Shown: positions 1 through 7,792, counted from the stretch's first letter. The stretch is DNA of 35,525 nucleotides from Phocaeicola coprophilus (GCA_016900015.1 JACJJM010000032.1:1-35525), one strand, 5' to 3'. Notes: generated by a model from the sequence alone, not told the origin. Made by a program: numbers and translations.

Positions 1-2
1 CG

Positions 3-76
3 GGTGCGTTAGTTCAGCCGGTTAGAATACATGCCTGTCACGCATGGGGTCACGGGTTCGAGTCCCGTACGCACCG
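3..76 (+). tRNA. tRNA-Asp (anticodon GTC)
   Basis: The 7-bp acceptor stem (3-9 with 69-75) pairs perfectly. The anticodon stem CATGC/GCATG encloses the loop CTGTCAC, which gives anticodon GTC for aspartate. The T arm contains the canonical GGTTCGAGTCC. The discriminator base is G at 76 and no CCA is encoded. An integrase gene starts about 240 bases downstream, so this gene is a candidate attachment locus for the element, although only one junction is visible. Confidence 0.97.
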
Positions 77-99
77 CAACTCGAAAAAGCAGAATTAGG

Positions 100-133
100 A
101 AAAGCTCTGATTCCCAACGGAATTAGGGCTTTT
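100..133 (+). terminator. Intrinsic terminator of tRNA-Asp
   Basis: A 15-base arm at 100-114 pairs with 119-133 (13 Watson-Crick plus two G-T pairs) around a CAAC loop and ends in a T-rich run. It sits just downstream of the tRNA. Confidence 0.75.
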
Positions 134-289
134 TTATTGGTTTTCGGGCGGCAAAAAATAGCGTTTTAGAGAAGTTATGAGGGGCAAATTCAGGGTCCTT
201 TTTAGGGTCACTGAAAAAAGCACCTGGAATGTATCATACTTCGTTGATTTTCATATTTTTGTATAGGATTTACCTGTTCCCTATTTTGC

Positions 290-297
290 TAATTTTG
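290..297 (+). promoter_or_regulatory. Candidate -7 box of the integrase promoter
   Basis: TAATTTTG fits the Bacteroidetes TAnnTTTG -7 consensus and lies 22 bases before the integrase ATG, which leaves a short leader. No good -33 TTTG box was found at the usual 19-21 base spacing, so the call rests on the -7 element and its position. Confidence 0.45.
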
Positions 298-318
298 TAA
301 CGCTAAAAACAAGGTGAA

Positions 319-1554
319 ATGAAACAGGATTCAATGAAGATTTTGTTCTTCATCCGCAAGAGCAGGCTGAAGAAAAACGGCGAGGCTCCGGTGTTCCTCC
401 GGATAACCATCAACGGGCAACAGGATGAGATACGTATCCAGCGTTCTGTACCCATCCATCTGTGGAACAACCTGAAGGGATGCAGCAAGGGAAAGGACCG
501 TGTGTCCTTGGAACTGAATAGCTACATAGAGGCTCTGAAAGTACGGCTGTATCAAATCCATAAGGAACTGCTCTGCCGGGATGCGCTGATCACTCCCAAA
601 AACATGCTGGTCAAGCTGTTCTCTAAGGAGGAAAGACATTTGGTTGTGGAAACAATGAAAAAGTGTATTGATGACTGGCGCTCTCTTATTGGGCAGGAAT
701 ACCAACCGTCTACTATCTCCCGCTATGACAACTGCTACGAATCGCTGAAAACAGTAGTAAAGGAATTCTATAAGAAGGAGGACATCACGTTTTACGAACT
801 GAACGGGGAATTCATTGACACATTTGAAATGCACTTGCGGACGGAGAGGAAACTCTCGCAGAATACACTCACCAAATACATGAGCTGCTTCCGCAAGGTA
901 TTGGGCATAGCCAGGGATAACGGGTGGCTGAACTTTGATCCGCTGGTAGGCAAACGGAAACGGCTGTTCAAGAAAGAAGAGACGTGCCCGACTTTCCTCA
1001 CACTGGACGAACTGCAACGAATCATGGAGAAGGAGTTTTCGACGGAACGGCTGAACCATGTGAAGGACTTCTTCCTATTCTGCTGCTATACCGGGCTCTC
1101 GTACATAGATGTGAGCACGCTGCGTCCCATACACCTGTACCGGGACAACAACGGGAAGCTGTGGATACACAAGTCGAGGGTGAAAATCACGACGAACAAG
1201 GAAACCTGTACGAGTAATGTGCCGTTGCTACCGCCCGCCATCGCTATTCTTGAGAAATACAAGGGGTGGAACGAAAAAGATCCGGACGCACCTTGCCTGC
1301 CCATCCCGTCGAATCAGAAGATGAATGAATATCTGAAGGAAATAGCTACTTTATGCGATATAAAGAAACGCCTGACCGTCCATGTGAGTCGGCACACCTT
1401 CGCGACCACGGTGACGCTCGCCAACCATGTTGCCATCCAGAACGTGTCGAAAATGCTGGGACATTCGTCCACACGCATGACCCAGCATTACGCACGGGTG
1501 CTTGACAACAGCATTATGGAGGACATGAAAGGAGTGGCCGGAGTATTCCGCTAA
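319..1554 (+). CDS. Tyrosine site-specific integrase, IntDOT-like
   Basis: A 411-residue phage-type tyrosine recombinase that would cut and join att sites to integrate or excise the element. Residues 1-100 form the arm-binding type N-terminal domain common in Bacteroidetes integrases. Residues 105-205 form the core-binding SAM-like domain. The catalytic domain has the beta-hairpin lysine near 285, HxxRH at 355-359, GH at 381-382 and the nucleophile Tyr391 in TQHYARV. The usual first catalytic arginine is a serine (TGLSYID, Ser261). A non-arginine at this place is a known IntDOT-family trait. The ATG follows a candidate -7 box, and the gene reads away from tRNA-Asp, as expected at an element end. 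The family call is firm; the attachment target is inferred. Confidence 0.93.
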   Translation: MKQDSMKILFFIRKSRLKKNGEAPVFLRITINGQQDEIRIQRSVPIHLWNNLKGCSKGKDRVSLELNSYIEALKVRLYQIHKELLCRDALITPKNMLVKLFSKEERHLVVETMKKCIDDWRSLIGQEYQPSTISRYDNCYESLKTVVKEFYKKEDITFYELNGEFIDTFEMHLRTERKLSQNTLTKYMSCFRKVLGIARDNGWLNFDPLVGKRKRLFKKEETCPTFLTLDELQRIMEKEFSTERLNHVKDFFLFCCYTGLSYIDVSTLRPIHLYRDNNGKLWIHKSRVKITTNKETCTSNVPLLPPAIAILEKYKGWNEKDPDAPCLPIPSNQKMNEYLKEIATLCDIKKRLTVHVSRHTFATTVTLANHVAIQNVSKMLGHSSTRMTQHYARVLDNSIMEDMKGVAGVFR

Positions 1555-1581
1555 AATATTGCATGAAGTCTGAAATATAAC

Positions 1582-1628
1582 AAAACCAGGAAGGATTGTT
1601 TCTCATAACGACAATCCTTCCTGGTTTT
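1582..1628. terminator. Bidirectional terminator
   Basis: A perfect 18-bp stem (1582-1599 with 1611-1628) with an 11-base loop has A-tracts on the left and T-tracts on the right. It can therefore stop transcription from the integrase and from the convergent helix-turn-helix genes. Confidence 0.9.
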
Positions 1629-1637
1629 TATCTCTCT

Positions 1638-1931
1638 TTACCGGAAAGCTTCCCGCCTGTTCTCTACAAGCAATTTTTCTATGTCTGCTTCCCGATACAG
1701 AATTTTACCGCCTATTTGATAAAACGGGATTTTTCCTGTATTGCGATATTCCTGTAACGTGCGTTTTGTCAATTTCAAGTGCTGTGCCAGTTCGGTGTCA
1801 GTCAGAAAACTTTCTCCATTCAATATCGGTCGCGTATTGGTTTCCAGCATGTCGAGTAAAGCAGATAAATGCTTCATGTCCTGGAAAAACGCAATAGCCT
1901 GCGGATCGTCACGCATTATAACTTTACTCAT
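1638..1931 (-). CDS. Small helix-turn-helix (excisionase/MerR-like) DNA-binding protein
   Basis: A 97-residue protein. Residues 1-35 form a charged helix. Residues 43-92 form an HTH_17-type domain: a helix with TDTELAQHLKL, a recognition helix with TKRTLQEYRNTG, then the wing KIPFYQIGGKILYREADIEKLL. This fold is typical of recombination directionality factors and small regulators of Bacteroidetes conjugative elements. The gene overlaps the stop of the upstream HTH gene by 4 bases (ATGA), so the two are co-transcribed and translationally coupled. Its place beside the integrase suggests control of excision or of element genes. Which of the HTH proteins is an actual excisionase cannot be told from sequence. 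Confidence 0.85.
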   Translation of the reverse strand: MSKVIMRDDPQAIAFFQDMKHLSALLDMLETNTRPILNGESFLTDTELAQHLKLTKRTLQEYRNTGKIPFYQIGGKILYREADIEKLLVENRREAFR

Positions 1932-2242
1932 CTTTCGGACTCCTTTCTCGATTTACGTCTACAGCCTGTCATTCCTAATAATCTCATAATATCGTGCTCC
2001 TGATAATAGGTCCTGCGGTCAATCTGGGTGTAAGACAAAGTACCGTTGCTACGCAAAGATTGCAAGGTTCGTGGCGAGATATGCAATATGGCGCATACTT
2101 CCTGATTGTCCAGCCATTTGTCCAGTCGCTTGGGCAAATGTCTTTGAGACAACGTTTCCACTTTCTTCTTGAGCAATTCCAAAGCCATGCGCATATCTTC
2201 AAATGTTTTAGCCTCTATACATACAAATTCCATACATTTCAT
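1928..2242 (-). CDS. Second small helix-turn-helix regulator of the integrase module
   Basis: From the ATG at 2242 the protein has about 104 residues. A longer reading frame back to 2341 exists, but the consensus promoter at 2255-2285 lies inside that extension, so the start is at 2242 or at the in-frame ATG at 2233. The N-terminal half is a helix rich in Lys and Glu (ALELLKKKVETL). The C-terminal half is the same HTH_17 type as its partner (NQEVCAILHISPRTLQSLRSNG, then TYYQEHDIMRLL). The tail is very basic (CRRKSRKESER). It is first in a two-gene operon and probably regulates integration or excision; this role is inferred from position. Confidence 0.82.
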   Translation of the reverse strand: MKCMEFVCIEAKTFEDMRMALELLKKKVETLSQRHLPKRLDKWLDNQEVCAILHISPRTLQSLRSNGTLSYTQIDRRTYYQEHDIMRLLGMTGCRRKSRKESER

Positions 2243-2254
2243 TTTTAGGTCAGA

Positions 2255-2285
2255 CAAATATAGCATTTGTAACCGTATTGCCAAA
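2255..2285 (-). promoter_or_regulatory. Consensus Bacteroidetes promoter for the HTH operon
   Basis: Read on the minus strand, the -33 box TTTG (2285-2282) is followed by exactly 19 bases and then TATATTTG (2262-2255), a full match to the TTTG-N19-TAnnTTTG consensus. The expected transcript start, near 2248, lies only about 6 bases before the ATG at 2242. This sets the start of the HTH gene. Confidence 0.8.
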
Positions 2286-2493
2286 ATGCATGTCGGCAAC
2301 TGGCTGCCAATGGCATCAAATGTCATAACAAATTCACTCAATTGAAATTTTTCAAGCGGCTACAATGCTCCCTTTTAAGCGTATGCTCGCCTGCGTGAAT
2401 CTAAATATTCACTAAAAACATCTATCCCAAGCGGGGAGTTTATCAAATAATCTCTATTTTAGTCCGTCGTAATATCTAATCTTACCCAAAGGC

Positions 2494-3372
2494 ATGAATG
2501 ATTTTATTCTGACCCTATTGATAAACGGAGGCGTAGTCTTATGCATTGTTGGGCTATGGGCTTATGCCAGGTACTGGCGGCGAAAGGCGGCAAAGGCATT
2601 CCTCCAACATGCTGTGGCCTGCTACAAAAAAGAAGACAGGGAAGAATTAGCCGGACAAGCCGTAATGGCCGGGAGCAGACATGCCGGTTTGTTGTATGCG
2701 CTGACGTGCCCGGAACTGTTTGACATCGTACGGCCGATGCGGGCTTTCCGTTTCGGGAAAATACGTTGCGTGTGTGCCGACTATTATTTTCCCCAACGCT
2801 ATGAAAGCTGGCTGAGGGATGATCAGGCAGACTTTGTACAGGATGTATATGCCTTTAAGGACGGGAAAGAATTATGTCATGACTATTTCTCACAAGCATT
2901 TGAAGTTCTTTCCGTCCATGAGAATGTGACAGCGGTATTCATGCCGTGCAGTACCTCTGAACGGTATTACAGGCGTTTCGCTAAAATAGCCCATTATTTG
3001 GAACGGCATGGCTATGCCCTATCCGGACTGCATCTGATAGAAATCGTTAGGAACCGGGAAAGCAAGCACACTGCCGCCCAACGGTCGAGCGTTGATATGG
3101 CAAACTACTCCATGTCACTGGCATTGCAAGGGAAAAAGGTGGTGATCGTAGATGACCTTCTCACTACGGGAAGCAGCCTGACCGGATTTGCCCGGAATCT
3201 GGAACAGGTTGGTGCGGAAGTGGTTGGGGCAGTGTTTCTTGCCCGCACATTTCAGGTTCCGTCATGGAGGAGGGTTCGTTGGATGGTGTGGAAAAAGTAT
3301 ATTTTGTCTAAACGAATAAAGACATGGGAGGTTTCCTATAGTTCTATCGAACAAAACTCTGTAAAAAAGTAA
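2494..3372 (+). CDS. Membrane-anchored ComF-like phosphoribosyltransferase
   Basis: A 292-residue protein. A hydrophobic segment at about 5-27 is followed by a basic stretch (RYWRRKAAK), so it should be anchored with the bulk in the cytoplasm. The C-terminal half carries the PRPP-binding signature of type I phosphoribosyltransferases at 216-228 (VVIVDDLLTTGSS). Upstream is a region resembling ComF (VFMPCSTSERYYRRFAKIAHYL, then IVRNRESKHTAAQRS at about 184-198). The zinc-finger cysteines typical of the ComF N-terminus are not seen in their usual arrangement. ComF family proteins act in DNA uptake and processing, but the substrate is unknown. It stands alone between HTH genes. The enzyme-family call is good; the role on a mobile element is open. 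Confidence 0.75.
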   Translation: MNDFILTLLINGGVVLCIVGLWAYARYWRRKAAKAFLQHAVACYKKEDREELAGQAVMAGSRHAGLLYALTCPELFDIVRPMRAFRFGKIRCVCADYYFPQRYESWLRDDQADFVQDVYAFKDGKELCHDYFSQAFEVLSVHENVTAVFMPCSTSERYYRRFAKIAHYLERHGYALSGLHLIEIVRNRESKHTAAQRSSVDMANYSMSLALQGKKVVIVDDLLTTGSSLTGFARNLEQVGAEVVGAVFLARTFQVPSWRRVRWMVWKKYILSKRIKTWEVSYSSIEQNSVKK

Positions 3373-3501
3373 TGATTACCCATATGTATGACTTCGCATA
3401 GGTAAAGCCATCCATCCTTAAATCGTTGAAACTGCATAATACATTGACAAAATGGTATATTTGAAAATGATAAAGCTACAAAAAGCGACTAAGGAAAATG
3501 C

Positions 3502-3927
3502 TTACCAAAACATATCGTATAAATCAATACAGGGATAACCGTATTCACGGACGGATTCCATACCTGCAAGTTCCTGCTTACCCAGCCAAAGAATATCCAT
3601 TGCATTTTTAGAAAAGTCATTTTCCATTATCTTTCTACGAAACTGTTCCACCAATCTGCCCAACAGATAATCCGGAGTATAATTGTCATCAAAACAAGCC
3701 CAGTGCTCGTCGGACATGAAATGCTTAGCAGTAGCAAGGGTGAGCTGTATAAACAACCTTGCCGCCTGTTCGTGACAACCTGCATCCAAAAGTTCAGCAA
3801 TGTTATTACAGACCGGTTCCATCGCCATAGCAATGCTTTCACAATCATTATCGAGTGGAGTTACTTGAAATATATTCTCTATGAAATCCGGTATAGCATT
3901 TAATTCGTCTTTGGGATCAACCATCAT
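3502..3927 (-). CDS. Hypothetical protein
   Basis: About 141 residues from the ATG at 3927. An upstream TTG at 3957 would add ten residues, but a candidate -7 box at 3955-3962 makes the later start likelier. The protein is acidic and mostly helical: ESIAMAMEPVCNNIAELLDAGCHEQAARLFIQLTLATAKHF reads as paired helices, with an aromatic C-terminus ending in DMFW. I recognise no family or catalytic motif. It is a single gene between the ComF-like gene and the TGTAAA motif cluster, transcribed away from that cluster. Confidence 0.65.
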   Translation of the reverse strand: MMVDPKDELNAIPDFIENIFQVTPLDNDCESIAMAMEPVCNNIAELLDAGCHEQAARLFIQLTLATAKHFMSDEHWACFDDNYTPDYLLGRLVEQFRRKIMENDFSKNAMDILWLGKQELAGMESVREYGYPCIDLYDMFW

Positions 3928-3954
3928 TTCGTACTGCTTTGTTCCAGCTTTTTG

Positions 3955-3962
3955 CAAAGTTA
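3955..3962 (-). promoter_or_regulatory. Candidate -7 box for the 3502-3927 gene
   Basis: The minus strand reads TAACTTTG, a match to TAnnTTTG, 28 bases before the ATG at 3927. No clear -33 element was seen. Confidence 0.4.
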
Positions 3963-4112
3963 AGGCAATATTCCGATTTTTCCATCCTCACCGGAGAAGA
4001 AAGATTGGATATATAGCTACTTCATCGGGATATGTCACCCCATCTTGTAATTTCAGTCATTTGCAAGCCTGTCACTAGCAATTCATGAAAGTGCAAATTG
4101 AAAGTAAAAGAC

Positions 4113-4173
4113 TGTAAAGTGTAAACTTCCAAACTGTAAATACTGTAAAGGGTTTACAGGATACAGGTTTACA
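4113..4173. repeat. Cluster of six TGTAAA motifs (iteron or operator-like)
   Basis: TGTAAA occurs on the plus strand at 4113, 4120, 4135 and 4144. The inverse, TTTACA, occurs at 4153 and 4168. The last direct and first inverted copies (4144-4158) form a short palindrome. The cluster lies in the roughly 430-base gap between the divergent genes at 3927 and 4358, which otherwise holds only AT-rich sequence. It could be an operator for the downstream HTH protein or part of an origin. Confidence 0.55.
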
Positions 4174-4357
4174 CTTTTATTATGAATGATAAAATTTGAG
4201 CAATTTAACCTGTTGTATATCAAACAGTAAACAAGTCAGCAATCATATTAAAGACATTCTATGGCACGGCATTTTCACTATTATAGCCATATACTCCTCA
4301 TGTGCGCACGGAAGGGGTGATTATTGTATCACTTATTAAAAACATGGAGGAATAACT

Positions 4358-4672
4358 ATGCCTTATATAGACGATGAACTGCTGGAAAAGATGATCAATA
4401 CGATGGCGGAAGGATTTGCGCGTATCGAAAAGAAGCTGGAACGCATGAACCGGCAACGGGACTGCCTGGACGGAGACCAGTTTTTGGACAATGTGGACTT
4501 GGCGGAACTGCTTGGCGTGTCGCAACGGACCTTGGCACGCTACCGGGAAAAAGGGAAAATACCTTATTACTGTGTGGACGACAACGGGCGGACACTTTAC
4601 CTTGCTTCGGAAGTACGGGATTTCATCAAAAGCCGGCAGAAAGGGAAAACCATGAAACCTGACAAGGGTTAG
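4358..4672 (+). CDS. Helix-turn-helix domain protein
   Basis: A 104-residue protein. Residues 1-30 form an amphipathic helix (DELLEKMINTMAEGFARIEKKLERM), likely for dimerisation. Residues 43-93 form an HTH_17/excisionase-like domain: NVDLAELLGVSQRTLARYREKGKIPYY and a wing with TLYLASEVRDFI. It is of the same type as the proteins at 1638-2242, but the sequence is different. It is followed by a terminator and a convergent operon. The TGTAAA cluster upstream is a natural candidate binding site, though this is inference. Confidence 0.83.
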   Translation: MPYIDDELLEKMINTMAEGFARIEKKLERMNRQRDCLDGDQFLDNVDLAELLGVSQRTLARYREKGKIPYYCVDDNGRTLYLASEVRDFIKSRQKGKTMKPDKG

Positions 4673-4833
4673 ACACAGACTGGATGCAACTTGTAAGAGT
4701 GAAGAATCTCATCCAATATTATATAAAGAGACAGTTTTGAATTTTTACAAAAACTTTCCTTGCCAGGACAGCCGTTTTCGCGTATGCTCCAAGCTATAAA
4801 TTCAGAACAGTTTCAGATGTGGATGTTTCATTC

Positions 4834-4882
4834 AAGAGAGCCGTATCATTGCTCAAAAACAGCATGTTGATACGGCTCTCTT
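4834..4882. terminator. Terminator between the HTH gene and the PRTRC operon
   Basis: A 15-bp perfect stem (4834-4848 with 4868-4882) has a 19-base loop. It lies 21 bases beyond the stop of the last PRTRC gene on the minus strand and downstream of the plus-strand HTH gene. Confidence 0.75.
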
Positions 4883-4903
4883 ATTATGCCTAAGCCCCAT
4901 CAC

Positions 4904-5698
4904 TCAGACCGGGACGGCAGTCATGCGCATCGTGTCCAGATTGAGATAGAGCCCCCGATAGAACGTACATCCTTCCCGGATCATCTTCCACAGCAAGCCA
5001 CAACCGGCCTGCGCCAATATGGAATTGATGAAAAGATCCTGTTTCTCCAAGGCTTCCGCCAGCGAACAGCTCGGGCCGGAGTCCTTTTCGTCAATCATGG
5101 AATAGCTGACCTCCTCGGTGATGACATTCAGGTGCGGTGTAGGCTGGTACTGTTCTGAAACGGGCTGATAAATCTTGTTGCGCACGGTACCAACCAGCAC
5201 CTGCCCGGTGGTGCGGGCATTGCCGAAATCCATCCAATAGATCGGGGTGGCCTCATTGATATGGGTACTGTCCCTGAAAGGTTTCAGAAACCGCCAGAGC
5301 GTAAGCCTGGAACGTACATTATCGGTACAGGTGATGATGATGTTCGCCGTACGGTTCTTTCTCTTCCCTGTTTCAGGCATCGGATAACGGCGTGGCTCTG
5401 CCGCCCATGCCGTGCCGAAAAAACGGTTGATCCGTGTGACGAGTGCGACCGCCTTGTTCAGGCCGATTTCCGGCTCGGAAAACAACTGGCGTCCGATGTT
5501 GGACTCGGACACGGTATCAGGGTCGTAAACAGTAACATACAGCCCCGGGTGACCCAATGCCTGCAAAGCCCTGTCCATACGGGCCAATGAAGTGATGACC
5601 TGCGACCCTGTACCGCCGGCACCGATGACGATGACACTGACCGGGTGGTGCGGAGAAAGCAGGTAATTCTCGGTATAATGTATTTTTTTCTTCTTCAT
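4904..5698 (-). CDS. PRTRC system ThiF family protein (E1-like)
   Basis: A 264-residue E1/ThiF-type adenylyltransferase fold. The Rossmann loop GAGGTGS is at 26-32. The acidic strand end and conserved block DPDTVSESNIGRQLFSEPEIGLNKA runs from about 59 to 83, with Arg70 and Lys82 at the places used for ATP binding in this family. A CTDN motif (124-127) follows. E1-like proteins activate a C-terminal carboxylate by adenylation, but the partner for PRTRC ThiF is not known. It is the last gene of the PRTRC run and overlaps protein B by 4 bases. No JAB/Mov34-like PRTRC protein A is seen beside it, although these two often occur together. Confidence 0.88.
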   Translation of the reverse strand: MKKKKIHYTENYLLSPHHPVSVIVIGAGGTGSQVITSLARMDRALQALGHPGLYVTVYDPDTVSESNIGRQLFSEPEIGLNKAVALVTRINRFFGTAWAAEPRRYPMPETGKRKNRTANIIITCTDNVRSRLTLWRFLKPFRDSTHINEATPIYWMDFGNARTTGQVLVGTVRNKIYQPVSEQYQPTPHLNVITEEVSYSMIDEKDSGPSCSLAEALEKQDLFINSILAQAGCGLLWKMIREGCTFYRGLYLNLDTMRMTAVPV

Positions 5699-6399
5699 GA
5701 CAATAAATCTTTCAATGTAATGTTTAACGGTTGCAGTTCCTCTTCGTCAAAGGGAGCGTTGCGGGCATTCTCGGTAACGATGACCAGGTTGCTCCTTGTA
5801 GGGTTGCCTTTCCCTCCCAAATGGGAAAACTCGCTTGTCCAGAAACGTTGTTCCCAATACGCCAGCCAATCGGCATAGGTCGGGTTCTGCGGAACAGTCA
5901 GCGAGGTGCTGCCCAGACAGACCTTACTTTGTGTGACGTTGAAGAACGGAGCCCGGTAAAGCTCCGTCCTTTCTTCCGGCCTGTTCCCCTTGAATGCGTA
6001 GATATCCATCCGTTCCTTTTCCACCTTGTAGACAACGCCCGGAAGATTGAACTCCCCGTCAGCGATGTTCAGCCCCCCGGTGAAGAACATCAGGTGCTTT
6101 CCCGGAGGATTGTACCAGATATACTTCTCATGCCCTTTCCGGGAATTACACTCCAGCAGGTTCGGCGGAATTCTCCCGTACGGTATCCGGCATATCTCAG
6201 CGGAATAGTTGTCCGCCAAAGCCCCGATAAACTCGTGACTGACGGGAATGGCCGCTCCCATACGTCCGTCGGGACTGATGGGACGCAGTTCAAGATGATA
6301 TTTATCATGGACCCTGTAAGTATTGGAATCATACGCATAAGCGATGAGTGCCGCTTTCGGCACCATGATCTCCTGCAATTTGGTTGTCAGTTCATTCAT
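5695..6399 (-). CDS. PRTRC system protein B
   Basis: A 234-residue protein matching the PRTRC B pattern: an N-terminal segment with VPKAALIAYAYDSNTYRVHDKYHLELRPI, a central LECNSRKGHEKYIWYNPPGKHLMFF, and the typical LPGVVYKVEKERMDIYAFKGNRPEERTELYRAPFFNV. No enzyme motif is evident. PRTRC genes are a co-inherited set found on plasmids and integrative elements, and their biochemical role is unknown. The start follows the F-like gene by 10 bases and the end overlaps ThiF by 4, so it lies within one operon. Confidence 0.85.
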   Translation of the reverse strand: MNELTTKLQEIMVPKAALIAYAYDSNTYRVHDKYHLELRPISPDGRMGAAIPVSHEFIGALADNYSAEICRIPYGRIPPNLLECNSRKGHEKYIWYNPPGKHLMFFTGGLNIADGEFNLPGVVYKVEKERMDIYAFKGNRPEERTELYRAPFFNVTQSKVCLGSTSLTVPQNPTYADWLAYWEQRFWTSEFSHLGGKGNPTRSNLVIVTENARNAPFDEEELQPLNITLKDLLS

Positions 6400-6409
6400 T
6401 TTCTTTCAG

Positions 6410-7525
6410 TTAAAAATGTTGTTCAATATACTCTGTAAACTTCCCGAACCACCGGGCGAAACGTTCAGGAAAGTTATCCATACAAAATAGCCTGTCCGTT
6501 TCGGGAGACAACGGCATATAGGTGACAGGAGAAAGGCAATACGTTTCCTGCTGGTCTGAGTTAATAATCTCCATCATATCTTCCGTCAGCACGTCACGGA
6601 TGGAATAGACCAGCATGACCTGTTCATCCAACGGGATGGGCCGGAAATCCGGTTCTTCCTCGTATGCCCAGTCGTACTGGTAAGACATGATAGAAGGCGC
6701 GTCTTTGCCTATGAAAGCCATACCTTCCCGTACCAGTGCCAACAAATTCCGTTCTTCCTTCTTTTCAGGGCAGTATTCCGACAGCAACTTGGTGAATCCT
6801 GAACAGAACGGACGTTTCCACATACGTTTCAGCATCCGGTCAATTCTACCTTTCTCGTAGGACTCTACCAGTTTTTTCCACGCTTTGATTTCCCGCGGTG
6901 TTATGTGCTCGTCGTAATTAGGGCGGCTTTCCAAATTGTCACACGACATTTCATAGTAATATGTTTCTTTCAAATCCCGCATGTCGTGGTGCAGTATGAA
7001 ACGACGGATAAATTCAAGTACCAGCCTCCTTGTCGGCGCAGAAAGCACTCTGGTAAAATCCAAAGGCAGCCAGAAAAGGGTGTGATCCGGCCAGTCGTGA
7101 TGCCGGTAAAGGCAGAATGCCAGATTACCCTTCACCACTTCCAGATTGACAGATTCAGGGACCAGGTTGTCCATCACCTCAAAAAGCCGGACGATGTCCT
7201 GCCTCGGACATCGGCTCCGTCTCTTTTTGGGGAAAGGCAAGCGGACATCCAGCAGACGGGCGTAGTTTACAGCAGAACGATACAGGTAGTCAAATGATTC
7301 CGGTGTAGTAAGATTTATACGGTTATTTTCGTCCCAATCAATACTATAATCCGGTGGTGCAACGGGATATATCCGTTCTGTCAGAAAACCATTGTTGCGC
7401 CGGGTGGCGGCAGTAGCCTTTTTCTGTTGCGCAATGTTCCCCGGCTGATATCCGTCTGCCGTTCGAGTTCGCTGACGATTTGCCGTGCCAGTTCCTGCAA
7501 CTGGTAGTCTGTAAGCTGTACGCAT
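6410..7525 (-). CDS. PRTRC system protein F-like
   Basis: The frame encodes up to 371 residues. From about residue 50 it looks like a real globular protein (YPVAPPDYSIDWDENN, LFWLPLDFTRVLSAPTRRLVLEFIRRF, FCSGFTKLLSEYCPEKKEERNLL). The gene order E, C, F, B, ThiF matches known PRTRC clusters, and that order is the main reason for the F call. The first 47 residues (rich in Thr, Arg, Ala and Gly) look like a shadow of the 61-residue ORF that overlaps in another frame. No ATG is available between 7525 and codon 118. The gene therefore either starts inside its neighbour, uses a non-ATG start, or is joined to that ORF by a -1 frameshift near 7384-7400. Confidence 0.6.
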   Translation of the reverse strand: MRTAYRLPVAGTGTANRQRTRTADGYQPGNIAQQKKATAATRRNNGFLTERIYPVAPPDYSIDWDENNRINLTTPESFDYLYRSAVNYARLLDVRLPFPKKRRSRCPRQDIVRLFEVMDNLVPESVNLEVVKGNLAFCLYRHHDWPDHTLFWLPLDFTRVLSAPTRRLVLEFIRRFILHHDMRDLKETYYYEMSCDNLESRPNYDEHITPREIKAWKKLVESYEKGRIDRMLKRMWKRPFCSGFTKLLSEYCPEKKEERNLLALVREGMAFIGKDAPSIMSYQYDWAYEEEPDFRPIPLDEQVMLVYSIRDVLTEDMMEIINSDQQETYCLSPVTYMPLSPETDRLFCMDNFPERFARWFGKFTEYIEQHF

Positions 7526-7566
7526 GCCTGTTCCTCCTTCTTTTTAATATGTTTCCCTCTTGCCAT
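7381..7566 (-). CDS. Small ORF downstream of PRTRC C, possible N-terminal part of F
   Basis: A 61-residue frame that starts 4 bases after the PRTRC C stop, which is typical operon spacing. It encodes a convincing helical peptide (EEQACVQLTDYQLQELARQIVSELERQ) with a basic N-terminus. It overlaps the annotated F frame by 145 bases. Either it is a separate small protein, or its frame continues into F after a -1 slip; the stretch GGTTTTC just before its TGA could allow one, but is not a classical slippery heptamer. A simple frameshift mutation or sequencing error would look the same. Confidence 0.55.
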   Translation of the reverse strand: MARGKHIKKKEEQACVQLTDYQLQELARQIVSELERQTDISRGTLRNRKRLLPPPGATMVF

Positions 7567-7570
7567 ACCT

Positions 7571-7792
7571 CTATCCTTTTACGCCGGTGGTCGTCTTGAA
7601 TTCATAAACCGCACAATCCTCCTCTATGACAGGGCCATGCACGTTTGCCGTGGTCAGTTCCGGGTAAGTCATGGAATAGAAATCCATCACATCTGCCGGA
7701 GCCATTTCCGGATTCGGATCATTCAAGGCCAGGTAAGTGTTTGCCTTCTTCATTTTGAATACTCGTTTGAGTCCTTTGATTTCGAGTGCCAT
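7571..7792 (-). CDS. PRTRC system protein C
   Basis: A 73-residue protein with the family signature throughout: RVFKMKKANTYLALNDPNPEMAPADVMDFYSMTYPELTTA, then VHGPVIEEDCAVYEF and the glycine-containing end TTTGVKG. The length is normal for PRTRC C. Its function is unknown; the small fold was once likened to ubiquitin-like partners because of the ThiF neighbour, but no C-terminal GG is present here. It lies between PRTRC E and the 61-residue ORF in the same operon. Confidence 0.88.
   Translation of the reverse strand: MALEIKGLKRVFKMKKANTYLALNDPNPEMAPADVMDFYSMTYPELTTANVHGPVIEEDCAVYEFKTTTGVKG

Noticed and set aside
331-1059. 242-residue minus-strand frame inside the integrase
   Set aside because: It is an antisense shadow of the integrase, which has full catalytic motifs on the plus strand.
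4113-4173. Considered as a CRISPR-like array
   Set aside because: Repeats are only 6 bases, spacing is irregular, two copies are inverted and no cas genes are present.
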